Positions 44,708-52,945 are shown, numbered from the stretch's first letter. The stretch: 64,000 bases of DNA from Fundidesulfovibrio terrae (GCF_022808915.1 NZ_JAKZFS010000001.1:1442644-1506643); one strand, 5' to 3'. Made by a program: numbers and translations. Notes: a model not told the origin generated them from the letters alone.

Positions 44708-45241
44708 ATGAGCGTCACCGGCATCACCACCCAGAGCCTCATCGCATCGCTGGGCTACCTGGACATCGATCAGAGCCAGGATACGTCCGATTCGTCGTCA
44801 CTGACCTCCATCGGTTCGACTTCGGCCACATCGGCGTACACCGGAATCAGCTCCGGGGCCTCGCCCACCAGCATCTCCCAGGTGGGCACGCTGCTCAGTT
44901 CGCTTTCCAAGCTGGAGAAGTCCGATCCTGAGGAGTTCAAGACCCGAGCCAAGCAGATAGCCTCGGATTTCAACGATGCGGCCGGCCAGTGCACCGACAC
45001 GCTGCAAAGCTACGGGCTGAAAAGCATGGCCGCGCAGTTTTCCAACGCCGGACTCTCCGGGTCCATGTCCAGCATCAACCTGGGCGGGGCGGCCAGCACC
45101 CTGGCCAAGGCCTACGCCGGTCAGGCCAGCATGAGCCTGCTCGACTACATGAACGGCTCCCAAGGGACCGACTTCACCGGGCAGCTGACCTCCATCATGC
45201 AGACCAATCTTGCCGGGAAGCTCAACGGCGCGTCGTTCTAG
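44708..45241 (+). CDS. Ser/Thr/Gly-rich protein of unknown function
   Basis: 177 residues from the ATG at 44708. The N-terminal 70 residues are Ser- and Thr-rich (SSSLTSIGSTSATSAY). The rest is helical: VGTLLSSLSKLEKSDPEEFKTRAKQIASDF and GGAASTLAKAYAGQASMSLLDYM. No signal peptide and no cysteine beyond one. The style is like the protein at 42217 but the sequences do not align. It may be a secreted or flagellum-associated protein; that is a guess. Confidence 0.6.
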   Translation: MSVTGITTQSLIASLGYLDIDQSQDTSDSSSLTSIGSTSATSAYTGISSGASPTSISQVGTLLSSLSKLEKSDPEEFKTRAKQIASDFNDAAGQCTDTLQSYGLKSMAAQFSNAGLSGSMSSINLGGAASTLAKAYAGQASMSLLDYMNGSQGTDFTGQLTSIMQTNLAGKLNGASF

Positions 45242-45260
45242 AAGAGAGACGAAGAGGGAA

Positions 45261-45300
45261 GAAGCCTCCGGCGGGCAAAGAGGGCGCTGCCCTCTCCGCA
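45261..45300. repeat. Dispersed GC-rich hairpin repeat, copy 5 (partial)
   Basis: GAAGCCTCCGGCGGGCAAAGAGGGCGCTGCCCTCT, the left part and stem of the repeat. The right part (AATCCC) is changed. It lies twenty bases after the stop at 45241. Confidence 0.65.
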
Positions 45301-45473
45301 CTCTCCCGCCAGGGGGATGATCCCGCCTTCCCCCTCAATGGGCTTCGCGGGTTTCGTGAGTGGACACGGGCCTGGCGCGCACAGAGCCGCTGATGCCGCA
45401 CCCAAGGCGGCGCTCGCACCGGCGGATCATCGTCGGTGCAAGCGCTGATAACTAAAGAATATTATTGAATAAT
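45301..45473. other. Intergenic sequence between repeats
   Basis: No gene is supported here. A 44-codon frame at 45317 exists but has no conserved features. The end is AT-rich (ATATTATTGAATAATAAAGG) and leads into a terminator. Confidence 0.5.
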
Positions 45474-45514
45474 AAAGGCAGGAAGCGCGGCTTTGCGCGC
45501 TCCCTGCCTTCTTT
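45474..45514. terminator. Hairpin terminator between convergent units
   Basis: GGCAGGAAGCGCG pairs with CGCGCTCCCTGCC (one A/C mismatch), followed by TTCTTTT. It lies between the plus-strand gene ending at 45241 and the minus-strand UbiD gene. Confidence 0.85.
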
Positions 45515-45555
45515 TGCGTCCAGATAGCTTCGCATCATTCGACGCGAAGCGAAAA

Positions 45556-45601
45556 GGGAGTCCAGAGGGCGCTAGCCCTTTGGCCGCCGGAGGCTTCCTC
45601 C
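45556..45601. repeat. Dispersed GC-rich hairpin repeat, copy 6
   Basis: GGGAGTCCAGAGGGC, loop, GCCCTTTGG, then CCGCCGGAGGC and a TTCCTCC tail. It ends two bases before the stop codon of the UbiD gene on the minus strand, so it is immediately 3' of that gene. Confidence 0.8.
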
Positions 45602-45602
45602 C

Positions 45603-47444
45603 CTAAATAATCCCGTGCAGCGGCCCCCCGGGCGCGCCGAGGCTGTCAGTGAACTTCTCCGCCTCCGGATCGGGATCGAGGGGAGGGGCGTGGTACGTCT
45701 TGAGCCGCGCGTCGATGATGACCGGTCCCCGGCATCCCCAATGCTTGCAGTGGATGAACTCGCCCACGCCGTAGGTGTCCGTGGCCGGGTCGGAGCGGGT
45801 GAAGGTCACCCAGAGGAAGTTCGCCCAGGATTCGGCCGTGAACGGCGCATCGTCCGCCACCACGACCAGGGGGAAGCCCTCGAGCCCCGCTTCCGCGGTC
45901 ATGGCCCGGGCCAGTCCTTCCATGAGCGGGTCATGCTCGTCCCGGCCCCTGCCGTGGGGCGGCCCCTGGAGGACCAGGACGCCCGGCGCGAAGAGGCGGG
46001 CCTGGCTGAAGCCCTCCGCGAGACGCAGTCCCGTGGGCATCTCCCTCCCGAGCTCCCTGCGCTTCTCCCCCGTGACGGCGATGACCACCTTGGACCCCTG
46101 GTTGAGGCTTATGCCCGAGTAGTCGAGGGTATCCATGGTCGTCCGGGTGATGAAGTGGAGGTCCCTGGCCGGGTCGATCCGTTCCAGCATGTGCCGGAAG
46201 AAGGTCGGGACGTCGTGGCAGTGCAGCGAGGGGTTGTCCTCCTTGGCCGCGATGAGCACGTATTTGGAGAGGGAGGTCTGGGTGGTGCCAAGCAGGGAGA
46301 GGGCGTTGGTGATGAGCTCCTGGGGAGTCCTCTCGGCGGCGTAAGGCACGTAGCGCTCGCTGCCGATGGCCAGCAGGAGGGGATGGACCCCTGCCTCGTC
46401 CACGGCGTGGACCTCGTGGACCCCGCTGAAGACGGTGGAGACCAGCGGCGCGGTCAGCTCGTGGATGAATTTGCCGAAGACCGTGTCTTCCTGGGGCGGC
46501 CTGCCCACCGTGGTGAAGGGCCAGACCGCGTCCGGCCTGTGGTAGACCTTGTCCACCGTCAGGACCGGGAAATCATGGGCGAGGCTGTAATAGCCGAGAT
46601 GGTCGCCGAAGGGACCTTCCGGGAGTTCGCGGCCTTGAGCGATCCGGCCGGTGATGCAGAAATCCGCTTCGGCCAGGATGGGCAGCCCGCCAGGCCTGTC
46701 GATCATGTCCATCCTGCGCCCGCCCAGCGCTCCCGCGAAGAAGAGCTCCGGCATTCCCTCGGGAAGCGGCATGACCGCTGCCACGGTCATGGAAGGCGGG
46801 CCGCCCACGAAGATGTTCACCTTGAGCGATTCGCCCCGGGCCAAAGCCTCGCCATGATGGTGCCCGATGCCCCGGTGGATCTGGTAATGCAGGCCGATTT
46901 CCCGGTCCGGCTCGAAGGATTGCCCGGAGAGCTGGACCCGGTACATGCCGATGTTGGAGCGGGCGAAGCCCGGATGGGCCAGGCTCTCGGTGTAGACCTG
47001 GGGCAGCGTCACGTAGCCGCCGCCGTCGTTCGGCCAGGATTTGAGCTGGGGGAGCTGGGATATCCGGGTTTGGTTCGCCAGGACCGGGCCGTCCTTGACC
47101 CGCCTGGGCAGGGCGTGGACCAGGGCCGCCGGGACGCCGAGATGGCGCCAGGGGCGCTTGAAGGCCTCCGTGGGGTCGAGCTTCAGTTTGAAGAGGCTCT
47201 CGATGGCGCGAAGCGTCTTGCGAAAGATGAATTTCGTCCGTTCCATGGTGCCGAAGACGTTGCCGACCATGGGGAAAGGGGTGCCCTTGACGCGGGTGAA
47301 CAGGATGGCGGGGCCATTGGCCCGGAAGACGCGCCTCTGGATGGCCGCCACCTGCTGGTCGGCGTCGACCTCCACGTCGATGCGCCTGAGTTGCCCGGTC
47401 GCTTCCAGGTCACGCAGACACTCGGAAAGATTTCTGTAGCTCAT
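45603..47444 (-). CDS. ubiD: UbiD family decarboxylase
   Basis: 613 residues, typical for UbiD. The prFMN-binding and catalytic regions are visible: SNIGMYRVQL, HYQIHRGIGHHH, the EGPFGDHLGYYS block that carries the conserved Glu/Asp/His residues, and the C-terminal HCKHWGC. Such enzymes use prenylated FMN to add or remove CO2 from aromatic or unsaturated acids. It could act in menaquinone/ubiquinone-type synthesis or in aromatic acid use. A UbiX partner is not in the window. The next minus-strand genes upstream are a cyclic-nucleotide-binding protein and an acyl-CoA ligase. Confidence 0.92.
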   Translation of the reverse strand: MSYRNLSECLRDLEATGQLRRIDVEVDADQQVAAIQRRVFRANGPAILFTRVKGTPFPMVGNVFGTMERTKFIFRKTLRAIESLFKLKLDPTEAFKRPWRHLGVPAALVHALPRRVKDGPVLANQTRISQLPQLKSWPNDGGGYVTLPQVYTESLAHPGFARSNIGMYRVQLSGQSFEPDREIGLHYQIHRGIGHHHGEALARGESLKVNIFVGGPPSMTVAAVMPLPEGMPELFFAGALGGRRMDMIDRPGGLPILAEADFCITGRIAQGRELPEGPFGDHLGYYSLAHDFPVLTVDKVYHRPDAVWPFTTVGRPPQEDTVFGKFIHELTAPLVSTVFSGVHEVHAVDEAGVHPLLLAIGSERYVPYAAERTPQELITNALSLLGTTQTSLSKYVLIAAKEDNPSLHCHDVPTFFRHMLERIDPARDLHFITRTTMDTLDYSGISLNQGSKVVIAVTGEKRRELGREMPTGLRLAEGFSQARLFAPGVLVLQGPPHGRGRDEHDPLMEGLARAMTAEAGLEGFPLVVVADDAPFTAESWANFLWVTFTRSDPATDTYGVGEFIHCKHWGCRGPVIIDARLKTYHAPPLDPDPEAEKFTDSLGAPGGPLHGII

Positions 47445-47509
47445 GGGTCCTCAAAAGAAGCTGGCGGCCGACGGCCGCCAGGTTGTCACGCCGGGGGCTG
47501 TCCCCGTGG

Positions 47510-48010
47510 CTACAAGTATTCCACCAGCTTCACACTGGTGTTGCGCAGCCTGAAGCTCATGAGCCGGGCGATGTTGGTGGTCACCTTGAGGGCCAGTTCT
47601 GTGTCCTTGGCGCACAGCGACTCGTACATCTTCCTGGTCAGGATCAAGAGCGACACGTCGTTCAAGGCCTTGGCCGTGGCCGAGCGGGGCGGGCCTTCGA
47701 TCAGGGCGAGCTCGCCGAAGGCGCGGCCAGGGCCGATGCGCACCAGGCATTTGGGCTTGTGGTCGGGCGAGGTGTCGCGCTTGGTGATTTCGATGGAGCC
47801 CTCCAGGATGATGGCCATGGAGTCGTCCGGATCGCCTTCATGGAAGATGATGGACCCCTTGGGGAAACGGGCCAGTCGCACGTATTTGCAGAGCCCCTTG
47901 ACGTCGTTCTCGGTGAAGTCCTTGGCCCAGGTGGAGTCGTCAAGCATCTCCAGGAGCTTCGGGCCGACGTCGGGGTTGTGGAAAAGGTCTTCGCAACCGT
48001 CGTAGTCCAT
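47510..48010 (-). CDS. Cyclic-nucleotide-binding domain protein
   Basis: 166 residues. A cNMP-binding fold covers most of the chain: RFPKGSIIFHEGDPDDSMAIILEGSIEI then the phosphate-binding cassette GRAFGELALIEGPPRSATAKAL. The cassette FGELALI...PPRSA is a clean match to cAMP-receptor type sites. No DNA-binding or enzyme domain is attached, so it probably regulates a partner by ligand-dependent contacts. It lies between the ubiD-like and ligase genes in the same direction. Confidence 0.9.
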   Translation of the reverse strand: MDYDGCEDLFHNPDVGPKLLEMLDDSTWAKDFTENDVKGLCKYVRLARFPKGSIIFHEGDPDDSMAIILEGSIEITKRDTSPDHKPKCLVRIGPGRAFGELALIEGPPRSATAKALNDVSLLILTRKMYESLCAKDTELALKVTTNIARLMSFRLRNTSVKLVEYL

Positions 48011-48055
48011 GGTTGTCCTCCGCCCGGCGGGTATGCCACAGGGCTCAAAAAACCG

Positions 48056-49738
48056 CTAGGCCGGGCGCACCTCGTGGTTTTCGGCCCGCAAGGTCCGCTT
48101 GAGCACCTTGCCCACGAAAGTCTTGGGGAGTTCATCCCGAAATTCCACGAACTTGGGCGTCTTGTAGGAGGCCAGCTTCTCCCGGCAGAAGGCCCAAACC
48201 TCCTCCCGGGCCAGCGTCTGGCCGGGCTTGGGGACGATGTACACCTTGATGACCTCGCCCCTGGTGCGGTGCGGCACGCCCACCGCAGCCACTTCCGCCA
48301 CCTTGGGGTGCTCGTGCAGCACCTCCTCGATCTCGCGCGGGTAGACGTTGTAGCCGCCGGTGATGATGAGGTCCTTCTTGCGGTCCACGATGAAGAAGTA
48401 GCCGTCCTCGTCCATGACGGCCACGTCGCCGGTGTGCAGCCAGCCGTCCTTGATGGTCTGGGAGGTGTCCTCGGGGCGGTTCCAGTAGCCGAGCATCACC
48501 TGGGGCCCCTTGAGGATGAGTTCCCCGGGTTCGCCCGGAGGCAGCGGGGCGGTTGAGCCGTCCAGGGCCACCACGCGGGCGATGGTGTCCGGGAAGGGCA
48601 CGCCGATGGAGCCCGGCTTGCGGCTCCCCACGATGGGGTTGAAGTGGGTGATGGGCGAGGCCTCGGTGAGCCCGTAGCCCTCGATGATTTCGGCCTCCGT
48701 CACCTCGGAGAAGCGGCGCATGACCTCGATGGGCAGCGGGGCAGAGCCGCAGACGCAGTAGCGCACGCTTTTCAGGTCGTAGTGGGGCAGGGCCTTCTGC
48801 TGCAAAAGCGCCATGTACACCGAGGGCGTGCCCGGGAAGATGGTGGGCCTGTGGCGCTGTATGGCCTTGAGGGTGTCCAGCGGGTCGAAGCGCGGCAGGG
48901 GGACGATGGTGGCCCCGCAGGCAGTGGCGAAGTTGATGTTCACCGTGAGGCCGTAGATGTGGAAGAAGGGCAAAAGCCCCAGGAACACCTCAGGCCTGCC
49001 GCCGATGGCGTGGAGGATGGCCCGGGACTGCTGCACATTCACCGACAGATTGCGGTGGGTGAGCATCACGCCCTTGGACACGCCGGTGGTGCCGCCGGTG
49101 TATTGCAGTGCGGCCAACTGCTCGGCGGGATCGAAATCCCGGTCGTAATATTCGTCGGGGGCGAAGGCCGCCTGCCAGTCCAGCACGCGCCTGCCGTCCG
49201 CGCCGAGTTTCGGGAGCTTCCCTTCGCGCCAGGCCTTGAGCCGGTAGAGCCAGTTGAGCGGAAATCCCAGCCCGCCGCTGACCCGTGTGACGATGATGCG
49301 CTCAAGCGGCATGCGGGTGAGCAGCTCGCGGTGCCTGGCCCAGAGGAGATCCAGCACCACAAGCACCTTGGCCCCGGAGTCCTCCAGGATGTGCTTAAGC
49401 TCCGTCTCCATGTAGAGCGGGTTGACGAACACCACCGTGGCCCCGGCGTAGAGCGTCCCCCAGTAGCTGACCACCGTCTGGGGCAGGTTGGGCAGCATGA
49501 TGGCCACGCGGTCGCCGCGCTTGACACCCATGCGGCGCAGGCCCTCGGCGAAGCGCCCGGCGCGCCTGCGAAGGTGGGCGTAATTGACGCGCCAGTTCTG
49601 GAAAGCCACGGCCGTGCGGCCGGGAGTGTTCTCCACGGCCCGGTCCAGGAGGGCGGTGACGGGCTCGTCGCGGTAGGTGATGCTGGCCGGGACGTTGGGG
49701 TCGTAATGGGCCAGCCAGGGAGCGTCTTGTTGGATCAT
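48056..49738 (-). CDS. Long-chain-fatty-acid-CoA ligase (FadD-like)
   Basis: 560 residues, an adenylate-forming enzyme. AMP-binding core ALQYTGGTTGVSKGVMLTHRNL, EGYGLTEASPITHFNPI, the GWLHTGDVAVMDEDGYFFIVDRKKDLIITGGYNVYPREIE hinge and a PKTFVGKVLKR terminal lysine region are all present. It forms acyl-CoA from fatty acids with ATP. It is the most upstream gene of a minus-strand group ending with the UbiD-family gene. Confidence 0.92.
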   Translation of the reverse strand: MIQQDAPWLAHYDPNVPASITYRDEPVTALLDRAVENTPGRTAVAFQNWRVNYAHLRRRAGRFAEGLRRMGVKRGDRVAIMLPNLPQTVVSYWGTLYAGATVVFVNPLYMETELKHILEDSGAKVLVVLDLLWARHRELLTRMPLERIIVTRVSGGLGFPLNWLYRLKAWREGKLPKLGADGRRVLDWQAAFAPDEYYDRDFDPAEQLAALQYTGGTTGVSKGVMLTHRNLSVNVQQSRAILHAIGGRPEVFLGLLPFFHIYGLTVNINFATACGATIVPLPRFDPLDTLKAIQRHRPTIFPGTPSVYMALLQQKALPHYDLKSVRYCVCGSAPLPIEVMRRFSEVTEAEIIEGYGLTEASPITHFNPIVGSRKPGSIGVPFPDTIARVVALDGSTAPLPPGEPGELILKGPQVMLGYWNRPEDTSQTIKDGWLHTGDVAVMDEDGYFFIVDRKKDLIITGGYNVYPREIEEVLHEHPKVAEVAAVGVPHRTRGEVIKVYIVPKPGQTLAREEVWAFCREKLASYKTPKFVEFRDELPKTFVGKVLKRTLRAENHEVRPA

Positions 49739-50042
49739 GGCGGTGGTCTTCGCTTGGTGAATGTTTCGTGCTCCTAACCTGCCGCATGTTACATGGCAAT
49801 GACGTCAGGCCAGGCGCCTCGCCCGGCGGGAAAGTGCCGGGACGGGCGAGGATTGCCCCTGTAGAGACTTTACGCCCCCGGAGCTTTTCTGTTATGTACG
49901 ACACCCTTTGGCAGAGGCAAGGGCATGTTCGGCATGTTCCCGTATCGTCGAACCCGTGCGCGAGCACAGCATTTCAAAGCACCAAATCCACATATCGAGA
50001 GAGAGCGCCGACGCGCGCCCGATAAGCGGCAAAGGAGCGGCA
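49739..50042. other. Intergenic region between divergent genes
   Basis: 304 bases between the acyl-CoA ligase (minus) and the deoxyhypusine-synthase-like gene (plus). No further gene is supported. An AGGAGC precedes the plus-strand start. A GC-rich palindromic stretch (GCCTCGCCCGGCGGG...GACGGGCGAGG, around 49820-49853) may form a hairpin. No regulatory site can be named. Confidence 0.5.
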
Positions 50043-51014
50043 ATGACCACCATTTCCAAATTCATGGACCATCACTTCAGGCATTTCAACGCCCGTGAGA
50101 CGTTGGATGCCGCAAGGGCCTGGAACAAGCTTCTGGACGACGGCGGCCAGATGTTCCTCACCATGGCCGGGGCCATGAGCACCGCCGAGATCGGCATCAT
50201 CCTCTCGCGCATGATCCGCGCGGGCAAGGTCCACACCATCTGCTGCACGGCGGCGAACCTGGAAGAGGACCTCTTCAACCTCTTCAACCACAACGAATAC
50301 AAGATGGTCCCCCACTACCGGGACCTCTCCCCCGAGGCCGAAAAAGAGCTCTATGACGACGGCTTCAACCGCGTCACCGACACCTGCATCCCCGAAGGCA
50401 TCATGCGCCAGGTGCAGCGCGAGATCACCCGGCTCTGGAAGAAGGCCGCCGAGGAAAACACCCCCAAGTTCCCCTACGAGTTCATGTACGAGCTGCTGGA
50501 CCAGCCCGGCATCGAGAAGCACTTCCAGGTGCCCGCCGAGGATTCCTGGGTGCTGGCCGCCAAGGAAATGGGCGTGGTGATCTACACCCCCGGCTGGGAA
50601 GACTGCACGCTCGGCAACATCTTCTGCTCCGAGATCATCCGGGGCAACGTGAAGAGCCACGCCGCCATCCGCCACGGCACCGAGCAGATGGAGCACCTGG
50701 CCAAGTGGTACATCGAGATGGGCAAGAAGAAGACCCCCATCGGGTTCTTCCAGATCGGCGGCGGCATCGCCGGCGACTTCCCCATCTGCGTGGTGCCCAT
50801 GCTGATCCAGGACCTGGAGCTGGAAGACACCCCGTTCTGGGCGTACTTTTGCCAGATCAGCGACTCCACCACCAGCTACGGGTCGTACTCCGGCGCGGTG
50901 CCCAACGAGAAGATCACCTGGGGCAAGCTTGATATCGATACGCCCAAGTACATGATCAACTCTGACGCTTCGATCGTCGCGCCGCTGATCTTCAGCTACG
51001 TGCTGGGGGATTAG
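50043..51014 (+). CDS. Deoxyhypusine synthase-like protein
   Basis: 323 residues. The core matches the deoxyhypusine/homospermidine synthase fold: MFLTMAGAMSTAEIGIIL, the DDGFNRVTD and ICCTAANLEEDLF segments, and the catalytic-type lysine 295 in ITWGKLDIDT following TSYGSYSGAVPNEK. In eukaryotes the enzyme modifies eIF5A, which bacteria lack. Bacterial homologues are thought to make homospermidine or use other polyamines with NAD. The ATG at 50043 follows AAAGGAGC. A terminator follows 43 bases after the stop. Confidence 0.9.
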   Translation: MTTISKFMDHHFRHFNARETLDAARAWNKLLDDGGQMFLTMAGAMSTAEIGIILSRMIRAGKVHTICCTAANLEEDLFNLFNHNEYKMVPHYRDLSPEAEKELYDDGFNRVTDTCIPEGIMRQVQREITRLWKKAAEENTPKFPYEFMYELLDQPGIEKHFQVPAEDSWVLAAKEMGVVIYTPGWEDCTLGNIFCSEIIRGNVKSHAAIRHGTEQMEHLAKWYIEMGKKKTPIGFFQIGGGIAGDFPICVVPMLIQDLELEDTPFWAYFCQISDSTTSYGSYSGAVPNEKITWGKLDIDTPKYMINSDASIVAPLIFSYVLGD

Positions 51015-51056
51015 TTGCTGCGCAAGTAAGCGACCGGAAAGATTGACGAGATGAAG

Positions 51057-51088
51057 AAGGCCGCGCCCGAAAGGGTGCGGCCTTTTTT
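51057..51088 (+). terminator. Terminator after the deoxyhypusine-synthase-like gene
   Basis: AAGGCCGCGCCC and GGGTGCGGCC pair around GAAA and are followed by six T. It ends the plus-strand unit and separates it from the convergent small gene at 51153. Confidence 0.92.
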
Positions 51089-51152
51089 GTGTTTGAGCGG
51101 CTTTAGCACGCGCGGCGCAGTAAAAGTGGACGCTGGCGCGGGCGGCGCAATG

Positions 51153-51389
51153 TCATGCGCTGCAACTTTTTGCCTCGAATGAAAGGCAGGTGATGCATGA
51201 TTCTCGAGTGACGGGATGCATCATGTTGTTGATGAATTTTGAAGAGTCGTCGTAGAGTCGTATCCAGGGTTTTATGCTGGCCGGAAGGGGGATGCCGGAG
51301 AACTGTTCGGCCCAGCGGCAAAGTCCCTTGGCGTCCGGATCGTCGGAATCCCATCTCGGCTCATACTTACACCATTCGCACGTGCCCAT
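51153..51389 (-). CDS. Small cysteine-rich protein, divergent from luxI
   Basis: 78 residues from the ATG at 51389, which has GGGGAGG five bases upstream; an in-frame ATG at 51425 is less likely. Two cysteine groups (GTCEWCKYEP, LCRWAEQF and ESCITCLSF) could hold zinc or an iron-sulfur site. No family is recognised. It is transcribed away from luxI, and the lux box lies between the two starts, so it may be under quorum control. The base composition resembles the luxI region rather than the surrounding genes. Confidence 0.6.
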   Translation of the reverse strand: MGTCEWCKYEPRWDSDDPDAKGLCRWAEQFSGIPLPASIKPWIRLYDDSSKFINNMMHPVTRESCITCLSFEAKSCSA

Positions 51390-51447
51390 GTCGTCCTCCC
51401 CGATCAGTTGAATAAAGGCATTCAATATCGAAAAGGGTTACGCTGAC

Positions 51448-51467
51448 ACCTGTCATTTCTAACAGGT
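51448..51467. promoter_or_regulatory. lux box (LuxR-AHL operator) in the luxI promoter region
   Basis: A 20-bp inverted repeat ACCTGT-N8-ACAGGT, extended to CACCTGT/ACAGGTG. The arms are identical to those of the classical lux box of Vibrio fischeri. It ends 55 bases before luxI. A TATAAA at 51482-51487 or TATTCA at 51488-51493 could serve as -10; for the latter the box centre would be near -42.5, the usual position for LuxR activation. It also lies 58 bases upstream of the divergent small gene. Confidence 0.8.
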
Positions 51468-51522
51468 GACGAGCTACTGATTATAAATATTCATCCTCTC
51501 AAAACGGCCAGGAGGGGATGAT

Positions 51523-52242
51523 ATGTCCAGCGCGCTCGTGTTCGAACGTCGGGAGTATGAAGGTGTTTGGATTAGTGAGGATCAGTTTTCGGCCAGAAGC
51601 ATCGATGATGATGAAGAAATGCTGAAGGGGTACAGATTAAGGCACGAGGTGTTTGCGGAGTCCTTGCGGTGGGTTCCCGTTCGAAACGATGGTTTGGAAT
51701 GCGATGCTTACGATGACGATGCGGTTCATTTTGGAGTGTTTGAAGGGCCAAGGCTTCTGGCTTACCTGAGAGTCATCAAGCCGGGGCGGAGATTCATGGT
51801 CGAGAGTGATTTCCGCAGCATGGTTGGGCCGCACTACACCATTCGCAAGGACAGCCGCACCGGGGAGATGTCAAGGTTGTGCCTGTCGCCGTACGCAAAG
51901 CAATTGATGCGTGCCGAAAATTTCGGCTACAACAGCATCCAGATGATGCTTCATAAGTGCGTTTATCACTGGTGCAACGCGAATGATATACGTTATCTAT
52001 ATCTGGCTGTCGAGAAGAAGGTGTACCGGATGATGCGGATTTGCGGCTTTGTGTGCAGGCCTATTGGGGATCCTGTCGTGATGCCGGACGGTGTTGAGGC
52101 CGTTGCTGCAATTCTGGACCTGCGCGAATTCGATGAGCTGAACTCTCGGAAGAACCCAAAAATGTATCAGTGGTTCAGTCAATTTCAATCAATCCACAAT
52201 GTATTGCCTGTGCAACAGCCTGGGATCGGTTTACGGCATTGA
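51523..52242 (+). CDS. luxI: Acyl-homoserine-lactone synthase (LuxI family)
   Basis: 239 residues with AGGAGGGG before the ATG. Every LuxI signature residue is visible: Arg40 and Phe44 in YRLRHEVF, Trp50 in SLRWVP, Asp61 and Asp64 in ECDAYDDDAVHF, Arg83 in LLAYLRVI, Phe91, Glu115 and Arg118 in GEMSRLCLSP. It makes an N-acyl-homoserine lactone from SAM and an acyl-ACP or acyl-CoA. The 3' end overlaps the convergent luxR gene by 68 bases. Codon use is lower in GC than its neighbours. Confidence 0.92.
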   Translation: MSSALVFERREYEGVWISEDQFSARSIDDDEEMLKGYRLRHEVFAESLRWVPVRNDGLECDAYDDDAVHFGVFEGPRLLAYLRVIKPGRRFMVESDFRSMVGPHYTIRKDSRTGEMSRLCLSPYAKQLMRAENFGYNSIQMMLHKCVYHWCNANDIRYLYLAVEKKVYRMMRICGFVCRPIGDPVVMPDGVEAVAAILDLREFDELNSRKNPKMYQWFSQFQSIHNVLPVQQPGIGLRH

Positions 52243-52945
52243 GTTTTCTCAGTATGTTGTATATGTGAAAATTCACTGTCCGTTCGCTGATGTTGAGAAT
52301 GACGGACATGTCCCAAGAGCTTTTTCCGTCTTTGAGCCAGCGCAGGATCTCGCGTTCCCGTTTCGAGATTTTGCAGGCCAGGGCTGAAGTGTCCCTGCTG
52401 TGCATGAAGGTGGAAATGGCTTGATGCAAATGGGGGATTATTGTTTCGAGGATTTTGACCGTCCGGAGTTCAAGCTTTTTCATGATGGGGCTGGAAAACG
52501 AAAACAGGCTCGCATGTTTCCATTGGCCGAACGGACGTGAACCATGCGTATATCCATCTGTCAGTCCAAAATCCGTTGAGATGGATACATATTCCGATGG
52601 TGGAGGGGTGCGACGGTACGTCTGCCGCCAGTATTGTACAGAGAAGGATTTGAAGTTTTCGTTGATGATGACGTCGGATTCGAGAAAATTCTTTTCGTAG
52701 TATACTCGTAGCCAATCAGCGGGGTAGCTGATGTTCTCGATGTTGTAGGAGATGATCGAGTCGGTTCCGAGTTTGGCTATTCCTGAAAATGCATGGTCGA
52801 ACTGGAAAAGCTTCTTCAATTTTACGAATATCTCGTGATATTCGTCGCTTGTTGTGCAAAACAGGCATTGCTGAATAATTTCAAGCAATACGATTGCGTC
52901 GTCCCCAGACATTTCCTGTTCTGGAATGGATCTGAGGGGGAACAT
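52175..52945 (-). CDS. luxR: LuxR-family autoinducer-binding transcriptional regulator
   Basis: 256 residues from the ATG at 52945, preceded by GGAGGG. An N-terminal autoinducer-binding domain carries the ligand-pocket residues in the canonical spacing: Trp78, Tyr82, Asp91 and Trp106 (TraR positions 57, 61, 70, 85); the usual Pro after the Asp is Val92. The C-terminal LuxR helix-turn-helix (192-256; SKREREILRWLKDGKSSWDMS, ISERTVNFHIYNILRKL) is complete. It should bind the AHL made by the neighbouring synthase and regulate the lux box at 51448. Confidence 0.92.
   Translation of the reverse strand: MFPLRSIPEQEMSGDDAIVLLEIIQQCLFCTTSDEYHEIFVKLKKLFQFDHAFSGIAKLGTDSIISYNIENISYPADWLRVYYEKNFLESDVIINENFKSFSVQYWRQTYRRTPPPSEYVSISTDFGLTDGYTHGSRPFGQWKHASLFSFSSPIMKKLELRTVKILETIIPHLHQAISTFMHSRDTSALACKISKREREILRWLKDGKSSWDMSVILNISERTVNFHIYNILRKLNAVNRSQAVAQAIHCGLIEID

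Noticed and set aside
45317-45451. A 44-codon frame after an AGGGGG
   Set aside because: Sequence is Ala/Pro/Arg-rich without pattern, lies between a repeat copy and a terminator, and nothing supports translation.
49820-49860. GC-rich inverted stretch between the ligase and deoxyhypusine-synthase-like genes as an operator
   Set aside because: It could form a hairpin, but neither spacing to a promoter nor similarity to a known operator supports a regulatory role.
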